Part shown: positions 7,863 to 17,500 of the stretch, piece after piece
Layout: each line of letters starts with the position of its first letter
Position numbering within the stretch: position 1 is the stretch's first letter
NCBI GenBank assembly: GCA_037447655.1
Contig: JBBHKE010003242.1
Coordinates: forward strand, 96,419 to 116,418
DNA length: 20,000 nt
From: Zygnema cylindricum
Taxonomy: Eukaryota > Streptophyta > Zygnematophyceae > Zygnematales > Zygnemataceae
Direction: 5' to 3'
Position numbers and translations under genes: made by a program
The notes under the pieces: generated by a model
Told to the model about the DNA's origin: nothing
The model's database searches: none
Seen by the model: only the letters and a program-made list of their open reading frames with translations

Positions 7863-8252
7863 AACCGGCTAAAATTTTGCCACGCTTGTGAACGTGGACC
7901 GTCATAAGAAAGCAGCAATCCCAGCGGCCGGCTAAACTTTCACGGTTACAAAACTGTAACGACCACATGTAAATATAATTGTTGAGCTCAAGCCCACTTC
8001 CCGTACCAAATTTGAAACTTGTGAACAAAAGCTACGTGAATTGAAATAACATTATGACTTTATGAGAGCCCTTGGTTAAGCCTGTTGTATGTAATGATGG
8101 CAACGAATTTACAATAATTTTTGGTTTTTAGCTGTAACGAAAAACACGAAGGGGCTCTTCCGTACGTGCGAATATATCGCACGCGTGAAAAGACAATGTT
8201 TTCGATAGACGTGCAACCGCCTTCGATGGCAGAAACGACGAGCTCAGTTCAC
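7863..8252. other. Intergenic DNA, no gene seen
   Basis: No open frame of note. The stretch is the continuation of the pre-insertion DNA left of 2366. It ends in AGTTCACT, which nearly matches the sequence beyond the other end of the adjacent MITE-like element. Confidence 0.6.
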
Positions 8253-8791
8253 TACACCGCCAATCGTTATTAGCGTGGGAGTTTGATTAGCGTATAATAA
8301 TAATTACAGTGGTGTACGCTATTTAAGAATTTGAAAATTTTGGAAAAAATCATATCTAATTGTTTGATTATGGTAATTTGGATCTTTGAAAAAAAAAATG
8401 TCGGTCGCAAACATGCTTACACTAATATAGGTATCCGTACAAAATCTGACAAACTGTACACAAATTGTACATTCACACGGTCGAAACGTGGCTGTCGGGC
8501 GAATATGTAGGAACGGGATTTTTTACGACCTGGTTTTTTTTCCTTTTTAGAACGCACATTTTCATGCTTCTGTGGTTACTAAAACTAATTTATTGTAATT
8601 TTTAACTTAAAAAGGTACATTTATGTACGGTCTGACAATTACCGTACACAACTCTATTTAAGAGACAACGCACTGAAAATAACCCTAAATAGAATAAAGA
8701 AAAAAAAGAATAAACTACACTAATGGAGAATAATAAAAAAAAAAGCGTGACGGAATTAGTTTACACAACGCTAATAACGGTTGGCGGTGTA
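8253..8791 (+). mobile_element. Complete MITE-like inverted-repeat element (539 bp)
   Basis: The 24-bp left terminus (8253-8276, core TACACCGCCAATCGTTATTA) and right terminus (8768-8791) are inverted repeats with one mismatch. If the repeat is taken to start one base in, the 8-bp flanks are AGTTCACT and ACTTCACT, a 7/8 match suggesting a target duplication. Subterminal ATTAGCGT-type motifs recur, as in transposase-binding regions. The interior is AT-rich with no open frame for a transposase, so it is non-autonomous. Related ends occur at 152, 1924, 13886, 13897-14071, 18658 and 19550-19754. The superfamily is unresolved: an 8-bp duplication favours hAT, while an ACTACAC extension at some ends recalls CACTA. 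Confidence 0.8.
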
Positions 8792-9770
8792 CTTCACTTC
8801 GATCGAAAGTGCTTGAGCCTTGAAGCCATAGTTCAAAAGTAGGCGTTTCAATTGTAGGCCTTTTGTCGGCGCCTTTATCGTAAGTTGTGTTATGGGCTTT
8901 TCATGTGACCTTCTTAAGTCGCTACTTTGATCAGCGACCGTCCGATCGTACAAATCTGACGGTTTAAATAAAAATACCTCAAAACTCACAGAAAAATAAT
9001 TTTTTGTCCGAATGTTTTTCAAAATTTAGACATGACGTTTAATTCTCTATCGAGCGATGTGCAACTCAACCCTGTTACTATTTTATTTCATTTTGCGGCC
9101 AATACAATATGGGTCTTAAGGGTATATTACTATATTGTATTGTTTGCGTACAATAGGCATATTGTATGGGTGTACTTTCACCTACTTTTGAACTATGCTT
9201 GAAGCTGATACACGGAAAGAGCCCTCAATCCCAAGCCTCTGCTTTCGTTGCTTTTTGAAAAGATGGAATATTACACGTGCCGGCTGTGCGTTGAAATCTC
9301 ATTCTAGTCCTTTGACTTGAGGAGACACGTAGGCTGTACGATAACCAGCTGTGCTTTGCACTTTTACTACCAAAAACTTGCACGGTCTGTCCTTTGCAGT
9401 ACGAATACTGTACGACTACATGTAAAGAGTAAAAGACATTCCGATTAGCCACAAGTGTTTCGTACAAAATGTCGCATTCAACTGTACGAATTAGTACGAA
9501 TACGTGTACAGGACAAGGCCGTCGAAGTAGCAATGAAATGTTCGTCAAAATAGGTAACCATTTGGTAATATCAAGAGCTCCAAGCTCCAAATATCAATTT
9601 GGTGATTCTCAAGAAGCAAGCAGCTAATAAACACTCGGAAGTTCCAACAACTCCATAGAAAACTATTTCCTTACTATTGGAGGCGTGTCCTAACTAGAAT
9701 TTTTTGCAGCAAAATCCGGCTGCATAGCGTATACTGCTCTATTGGCTACTGAATTGCCAACTCTTTAGGG
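8792..9770. other. Intergenic DNA rich in GTAC palindromes
   Basis: Short minus-strand frames at 8771-9022 and 9225-9590 resemble no known protein; the latter's translation has no domain signature. The tetramer GTAC is unusually dense, with about nine occurrences in 9121-9520 by eye. I see no gene or RNA. Confidence 0.5.
9101..9141. repeat. 10-bp perfect inverted repeat (hairpin)
   Basis: AATACAATAT at 9101-9110 is the exact reverse complement of ATATTGTATT at 9132-9141, with a 21-nt spacer. A third half-copy ATATTGTAT lies at 9159-9167. It is AT-only apart from one pair, and no terminator or RNA function can be assigned. Confidence 0.6.
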
Positions 9771-11358
9771 TCTGTAAGCTACTGTAGTTTCTTCCCTTTG
9801 CTTCTCTTTCTTTCATCGGATTCCCTTTGGATGTTCAGTATTCGTTAGCTCAAGTTTCTGAAAGAAATCGTCCTTTTAATCAGCTTCTTTTTTCTGTTCC
9901 GCTGTAAGCTAAAAGCTTTGTCACGTACAAAACCAGCATTTTATTTTTGGCTGGAAGCTGTTTAATTGTTAGGTCGTTATTTTGACGAAGGCATAAGTTA
10001 CATCAGGCCGTTGCCTTCTAAGAAGGTAATTCTTGCAACGTTTTCTGCTTTGAAGCCACTGTAATTCATGTCCTGGAAAAACTTGCACACATATGCTTGT
10101 TGCAGTCAGAGGGCAATTATATTGACAAAAGAATTGGAGAAAGAAAAGTTATTTGCCTTGATGCTGATGTTGAATTGTACACTTTTAGGGTAAACTGTAC
10201 GTAAATTTACCCCAAAATTGTATGAATTGTTCGATTTTCCCTGAAACCGAGGGTAAACTTCGATTGTGTTATTACCCTACCAGTTGCCCGTGAGTCAGCT
10301 TACAGCAATTGTTTAGTGAAACTCTTTGCAGTTTATTGCAGGCCAGCTTCTATATGACGTCCTTTGCTGTCACAATTTTGAATGGTTGATGGCAATATCT
10401 ATGATGTATACACAAGCTTGAAGAGTATCATTTGCAGCTTGGATTTTGCCCCGTGTATCTGCTTACTGCTAGAAGTTTTTTGTTCTAGTAAAAATATTCA
10501 GTTTATTTTTTTGTACAGGCCACTTGACTATTTTCCATGGCAAGTGCTTTATTCTATTAACCTTTTCCTAAGCTTCTTTTAACTACAGTTCACAGAGACT
10601 GTTGCTGGTTAGTCTTCTGTGATAATTATTTTCTTGCACAAGAATTTTCTTACCAGCAGTGAACAGTTTTCCCCTGTCCAGTTTTTCTTGTTGTTTATGT
10701 AAGCAGTCGCGCGTAAGATGCTATGTTTACAGCAGCCCCCTTCTTTTTTTCATACATGTTTCTTGTAAGCCATTTTACATTTCTGGATTTGTTTCAGCTG
10801 CTATTTGTTTTAGCAAAATTACAACTTCTGTTGGCCTATAACCTTCTGCATTTGCATCATGGGTAAACACTTTTTTTTTCTGCTTCCTGCTTCATACCGC
10901 TCGTTATAGCACATGATCTCCTGTTTGAATATCACTATGGTGGATGCGTATCCTATCTCTGAAGGCCATTTTTTGAATAAGATATTTGTTTAATCAGTAC
11001 TACAGAATTTTTCTTGCCGGCTTCCCAAATACATCATGGCTGTGGAATGTCCTATTTAGCTGCTGACTGATTTTGACCTTATCTAAACAACTGCGATTAC
11101 GCACAGTCTTACTTTTACTACACTTTCATTTTCCAATTCCGAAAAATGATTGTCATTATTTTGGTATTTATGTGACTTCCAACTCTTTAACTTCCTCGAT
11201 GCTAATGAATGCTGGGACAGCTCTTTCGTCTTTTCCCATTTTTTATCCCTGGATTTGTCCAGTTTCTTGAAGATTTTGTGTTGCAGCAAATTTATTCTCA
11301 CAAATTTGTATTCCACAGTTCAAAATCGTGTGTAGGTGGGTTCTTCCTGGCGTAAAGA
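9771..11358 (+). promoter_or_regulatory. Probable promoter, 5' leader and 5'-UTR intron of the DUF1336 gene
   Basis: A CT-rich stretch at about 9785-9820 resembles a plant transcription start region. Downstream DNA to about 11318 is T-rich and without a convincing open frame, like intron. A possible 3' splice site (TTCCACAG ending near 11318) would leave a short untranslated piece before the ATG at 11359. No TATA box stands out. The extent of the leader is inference; an additional upstream coding exon cannot be excluded. Confidence 0.3.
10187..10278. repeat. Short AGGGTAA-bounded palindromic insert
   Basis: The block opens with AGGGTAAACTGTACG and closes with GTTATTACCCT. Two internal GGGTAAA/TTTACCC pairs give nested short hairpins over about 90 bp. 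A comparable AGGGTGA...TCACCCT unit with the same AACTGTAC/AATTGTAC start lies at 14489-14545, so these may be members of a very short inverted-repeat family. No target duplication is clear. Coordinates are good to about 2 bp. Confidence 0.35.
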
Positions 11359-11566
11359 ATGGGTAAAGTAAGGTTTTTTTATCACAAAAAAAAGAAGGGT
11401 GCTAGTGTCGATTCTTCAGTTCCAACAGCTGGCCATGAGGACCAGCACCTCAATGAACAGCAAGGAAACACCTATACCAATGATATCAAGGCCTCCATAC
11501 TTGACAGTGATAGTCTTCCTCAGCTCAAAGTTCGCCTGGAAGCATTACCAAGGAAATCTGAAAAGA
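11359..11566 (+). CDS. DUF1336 gene exon 1 (start codon)
   Basis: The ATG at 11359 sits in a good context (AGAATGGG). It opens with MGKVRFF and a HKKKKG basic run, then a polar stretch ending LPRKSEK. Residue 6 is Phe, so the MGxxxS N-myristoylation pattern seen at the start of some CW14 proteins is absent. The donor is AAAAGA|GTAAGG, leaving phase 1. Confidence 0.65.
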
Positions 11567-14500
11567 GTAAGGTTACTATCTTTGTTTTTTAAGAGGATAT
11601 TGTGAGCCTGTGAAGCATAGCATCTCTATCTGGACATAAGAGTGAAATGATTTGTTGGAATTTACTCATTTGTTGGAAAGTTCTCATGAGTGTAACATGA
11701 ATTGTAAGACGTTGGGCTTTAATTTCCTCCTCCTTTCACCTCTACCAGGGATGGTGTTATGTTCTGATGGGTCCGTGTACTCTAAACCGGGCAACCAATT
11801 AGTTCCTTCAAGAATATCCCATGGTAGGATGAATAGTTTTTGCAATGCTTTCATTTTTTTTGAATGTGTTCATTCCTTGGTCCTAACATGAAGTCGACTT
11901 TGGACAGGCGAGGGGGAAGAGGATGAGTATTTGAGCTGTTCAGGCGAAATGGATGACTTCCTGAGTGCAAGAGGAGGTAAGTTTGATGCTTTTTTTGAAA
12001 TGTCTGGTTATGGGGGTATTTGTGAAACGGGCAGTTAAGAGTGAGTGGCGTTGGTAGTTAGATATCATAATTGACTGACTATCCTTAAGCACATTTAGGA
12101 GCTAGACTTGATCGCTAACTTTATTTGGGTTGCATGGATTTCGACGAGTCATATGGCTTTGAGCCCAGCCATGTAGATTGTGTCATTTTTTAGTGCTGTC
12201 AAAAGGGCTCATGATTTTTTGTTAAAAAGGTTGCTAATCATGCCAATTTTTGTTCTTAGTACAAATCATTTTGTTGATATTGACTAAAATGGAATTTAAG
12301 AGTGTTCCTTGTGTGGCGAAACCCCTTGCTCTTAAAGCTGGTCTATGTCATCTGAAAGGTTAGGAGTTATAGAAGAGTGTGCATTGCGTTTGCTTGTTAC
12401 TCATAATAAAATTTACAGGACAAATTTTATTTGCATTACTCATCATAATTGTGTTATCCTTTTGATTGTAACTTTGGGACACAGATGCTTTATCGCAGCG
12501 GAGTTTCTCAAGCTACAGAGGAAGTCCCATCAGTGGTGATTTCTTTTCATTTACAGATAGGGTGGAATCGCCTACCTGGCCGGGACAGGAGGAGCAATTG
12601 GAGGGGCAGGAAGAAAACGAATTGACAACGGTAGATCCCCAACAAACGATTCTGAGATGATGGTGCCAATATAGTCAGGCAATGTCTTGATTTCGTCATA
12701 GTAACGCAGTAGATGCTAATGGAGGGCAAGGTACAACACAAGGCGAGGTACTAAGCAAGGTGCAATTGGATACTTGGCTTGGGATGTGCAGAGTGTGGAA
12801 GGTGAAGGAGTACACGGTGGAGAGTATGGGGGAGAGAAGGAAAAAAAGGAGGAAAGCAAAAAGTCAAAATCGAGTCGACATATCTTTCACGGTCGGAAGC
12901 TATTTCATCGAAAAAAGGGGAGCAAAGGGGCAGGCGCAGATGAAAAGAAGAGTCACCTTTTGGAGAGGACACCGGAACAATTGAAATCTATAAAGACTGT
13001 GAAACAATCAAAGGAAAAAACTTCAGAGATGGAACCTACTGTTATCGGGGATGCTGCTGAAGTATATAACCCAGAGCCAAGAAGAAAGCACAGCCCCTGG
13101 AGGCTATGGGACAGGCACCAGTTGCAGAGAGCAGTTTCTTTTGATGGAAAGGACATGCATGAAAATATGGCATCTACTGAAGCAGGTAAGAGTGGCTATT
13201 GGTTATCCTTATCAAATCCTTAATAAGCCCAAAAGGCTGGAGACCTTTGCCGCGTATAAGAGGAAATGTTTTCCTTGTTTGGCCCATTCTTTTGTTGCAC
13301 ATTTGTAGTAAGAAATGCCTGTCATGGTCTTCATGCCTACGCAATTTTGATGCAAGAACATTCATAATGGTATAATACTCTTTAGGACAGAACATCACAG
13401 TAAGCGCAATTTGTGGTGAAGGTAAAGTCAATGCTGACTTTGTCCTCAACTTAAGGTTGACACAAATTTGAACAAAAAAGGTTGCTCTTTTTTCTGTACT
13501 TGAATCAGTCCGGGTTCCCACAGAAAAATCCCTGGTTTAATTCTCGACTGCGATTTCCTGCCTCAAAACTGCAACCAGATATTACTGAGAATTTAATATG
13601 TTTGGGTGGCACTTTCTTTTGTTGGGTTGTTGTTTCTTATTTGCTAGCTTAATGTGACTAAAGGTGGCGCCTTTTGGTGCCAATTCTACACTGGCCACTG
13701 CTATTGGTGTTAATAACATTATTTTGGTTGCGATTTTTTTTTACCAAAAACACAAAAGAATGTCAATAACACTATTTAAGGGAGTGCACTTCATGTGTCC
13801 ATGTCTCCTTGCACTACATTATTGTTATACATTCTGATTCCTCATTACACTAATAATTCCTTTACACTAATAGTGACGGCAGTGTAGTTTGTAATCTACA
13901 ATGCCCATCGCTTTCCGAGTGAGTTATTAGCGTTAGCGCTTAATTAGTATTAACTACACTAATATACGTTACGTGGCTTACTGTGGGCCATTCACTTTAA
14001 TAATGTTATTTTTTATGATTTAGAACAAAGCTACCTTGGTTCAGAGTGATTAATAGCAACAGGGCGGTGTAGTCTTGTGAACTAGATTTGTTGAGCTTAA
14101 CCACTTCAGCGATCTTCAGATTTGCCTCTGAATAACATCATAGGAAGTTTTCATGCTCTTGTAGTCTAATACCCATTTTAAAATTTTCGTGAAGGTAAGA
14201 TTATGTTTTCTGCTAAAGGTGGAGTGACCGACTGTACAATTTTTATAGCGGATCACGGAAAAGCAAAAAAGTGAAAACTGTTGTCGATTCGGTCAACTTG
14301 ACATTTTCGTCGGGTTTCAGTTTTGGTGTGAGATCCGTGTCTACGTGTCATGATTTGAGTGGCCTTCTCTATTTTAAGAAAATAGCCGAAAGGATCCGAA
14401 AATGACGATTTCGATGAAATCAGCTGTCAAACGCTTGAACTCGCAGTTGATAGAGCAATAATCACGCTAAGTTTTGGCCTCGTTTTTGAGGGTGAATTGT

Positions 14501-17500
14501 ACAATTCGTACATATTTCCCGGTAATTATACGTACGACTCACCCTTAAACTGGACGACCCACCCTCAGCATGGGAATTTTAAAGTACTTCATCTCCGAGA
14601 TAAAAACGGTTCGAACGGTTTTAAACGTCGAGGGTTGTGGACTGCCCTATTGGACGATCGCGCCGGTTGGTTTGCGTCTAAGCGTCAGTTAAAATACATC
14701 TTGGCTGTCGAATGTTGATCCGGACGGCCGAAAAGACTGTGACCGACGATGACGATTATCTCTTACAATAATATTGGTCGCAGGTACATGCCGTACCGTA
14801 TTCCGTATTTGAATTCTGAAACTCTCAACGTCATTTTAGGCATTTGGACAGTCCTACCCAACCGAAGGCCAAACGTATTTGTTAATATAGAAACGCCCGC
14901 CATTGGTTTCCACCTTACAGGCGGACGACGGGCATAGACAGTTTCTTTTCTGTGGAGACCAGACCTACGGATATCTGTTGTCAGACAGTTATTTAGAAAA
15001 TCTTAGGCCATGATTTTACTGGAGAGCTTGGCGGAATGCTCTAAATTGCTGGAGTTTTTAATTGATAAAAAACTGAAAATGTTAGGAATTTCGACGATGT
15101 CTCCACATTGCATAGAGATTGTTTCCGGGGACCCAGTGCTTGCAGGCGTAAGGCAGCTGACTGAATTTCATCCATTTCTCTCATGACAAAGCCAGTCTCT
15201 TTGCCAGCAATGCAGTCAGTAGATGTTATGCTGACCTATTTTCAATAGCAACTGCTGCTGACAGAAGCTGTTGCTCTGTGTGAGGGCAACCTTTCAGGAC
15301 GTACGAAAGCCATGGAGGATGATGTTGCCGAGAAGCTTTCGTTTTCAACTGCAGAGAAGCCATTGAGCAAACCGCAATTGAGAATTGACATTGATGCACC
15401 AGTGGATGCGATTCAGCCCTTGAACATGCAAGAACCAGTGATTAACGGGACTTCGCGGGGAGAGGTTTCAAAAGAAATGGACGAGGTTAAAGAAATTAAC
15501 AACAATGGAGAGTTGGAATTAGACTCAGGAAGAAATGTCAATCTATGTTGGCCAGGCAAGCTTTTAATCAGACAGTCTTCAGATGTGTCAAATTCTTCTC
15601 CATCTAAGGAGAAATTGAAAGAGAGAGAAGGAGACGGTTCTCCGTTTAAGCGATTGCTGTCTTCTCGCCCTAAGTTGTCGCTATCTTGGAAGCGACAGGG
15701 AAGCAGCACTGGGTCGAAGGGAGGGCATGGGCCGGATGTTACTTCAGGTGCCTGAGTCAATAGACCCCATGGCACCGCTTTTAATCAATCTGCTTTCAAA
15801 CATATACTGGTTAAAGTTGTTTTGGAAAAAAACTTCATTTTGGGTGGATGGCAATGATGTTTTATGTTGTCGGCAGTGCTTGGATTTCACTTTGCTTAAT
15901 GTTGGCTCAGCCTGTCTCGTTTGTTACAGTTCTTGTTCAGGATAATTATTTTAGATTTCTGTAATTACTGTATCTTACACAATTATGTGTTCTGGACTCT
16001 TCAAGAAAAACGCAAGTATGTAGGAGTATGATGAGTATTTGACTGTGGTATCTGAGCACAGTTATTCGCAGCCCGTTGCCATGTTTAGTCGCTACCCACT
16101 CTAAAATTGGAAGGCCTGGACAACAACAGGGCCTATACCAGTGCACCTTTTACATGCAATATTTCCCTTAATGGGCAAAAAAGGGAAGATTGACTGAATC
16201 TGCCAGAGAGGCTAAATGTGTTTTTTATAATTTACTGAGGGCAATAGTAAAGCCTATAAGTAGCCCCAGCAAGCGCAGGGGTAGCTCTTTTTTCTTATCA
16301 AAGGCTATTTAGTGTGTATGTAGGAATTGTCAGTTTGGTACTGCTAAAGTTTGATTTATTAGTTTTGTACTCTTCATCTGTTCCCTTGTCGTTCTTATTC
16401 ACAGGCCGACACAGACAAATGCTGGAAAAGCCGCCTGCTGGTAAACAGGTGACCCAGTGTTCATTCGATCAGCCTGTTCCAAACTCTTGGGCCCCCGTTG
16501 ACCCTTCGACATTCTTAGTTAGGGGGACAAATTACTTCAGGTGAGTTCATCTGCCTTCTAACTCTTGTTTCCTGGTATCATTTTTGGAGCACGAGAAGGA
16601 TTCTGTATCGTAGTTTGTTGTACAGATGTTGTTGTACAGCATCTTATAACAAAATGGCCACCAGATCTGGCTGAAGACAACTGGTTGTATTTTAGAAAGG
16701 GATTTTGTAACAGTTATAGATTGACAATTCATCTGAAGTCTGGACTCTACTGGGCAATTGCTGCATTAGGAAGATAGACTGATTTTAGTTTTTTCTCTGG
16801 TGCGGTTTTCGTTTCGGAAAATGAAAGAATTTAGCTTTGGTGTTCTCCTTTATTTTGTTTCAAAGTCCAAAATACTTTTTGGACCACAGTTGCCTGTCTC
16901 TGCCCTTCTCATTGCTAGTTGTTACCTTCTGGGAGTCGCTTCTGTTTAGATTTTCAGGTTTTTTGTCTGGTTTTTTGTTCTTTTTTATTCTGCTCGATTA
17001 GTCTCTCTTTTCAGTTTATTTTGAGCCAGAAACAGTTGGAGCAGGCAGTCTCAGATTTTGGATGTCATCCTGACCTCCTAATATTAGTTACCAGGGCTAT
17101 GGGAGCTTTCTTGCACTCAGGGATAAAAGCAAAATAAACCCTGTCAGCTATTCAGTTTATGAACCGATTGGTGTTGATGTATTCTCTCAACCTGAAAAGT
17201 TACTTCATGCGGCGAAATATGTCTCAATGCCATTTCATGAGCCTGCTCAAGTGGATGGAATTCCCGGGATGCTTGTCGTCAATGTGCAGGTGGTGCCTCT
17301 GTACACTGCTTATTCAAAGTTTAAATCTTTGGTGGGATAACCAACGTGGATAGGTGTCACCATTTTAAGTCTGGCCACCGGGTAGGTAAATTTTCATGTA
17401 AATCATTTGAAATTAGTAAGTGGTAGAGCAGGTTTTATTTAGAGGGCGAGAGTAAAGGTTGGAGAATGCTGGCAGGCTAAACTCAGTTGTTTGTTTATGG

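Larger units (their letters stand above)
13186..15297 (+). other. Intron 5, 2.1 kb, with MITE-like insertions
   Basis: The longest intron, between the Lys-rich exon and the exon ending KLSLSWKR. It contains MITE-like termini at 13842-13886 and 13897-14071 and a short AGGGT-bounded palindrome at 14489-14545. Frames at 14497-14718 and 14749-14937 match nothing known and are not flanked by convincing splice sites. Confidence 0.6.

Noticed and set aside
8250-8791. Calling the inverted-repeat element a CACTA transposon
   Set aside because: Only some ends extend to CACTACAC. The right end of the best copy does not, and the flanks fit an 8-bp rather than a 3-bp duplication. Superfamily left open.
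9225-9590. 121-codon minus-strand open frame
   Set aside because: No family resemblance and no supporting splice or promoter signals; falls in repeat-like GTAC-rich DNA.
14250-14335. Imperfect hairpin (GAAAACTG/CAGTTTTG with GGATC/GATCC halves) as an RNA gene
   Set aside because: The pairing is interrupted and the loop is long; there is no box motif or conserved context to support a microRNA or snoRNA.
14497-14937. Open frames of 73 and 62 codons inside intron 5
   Set aside because: No family match, no acceptor/donor pair in phase with exons 5 and 6, and exons 5 and 6 join correctly without them.
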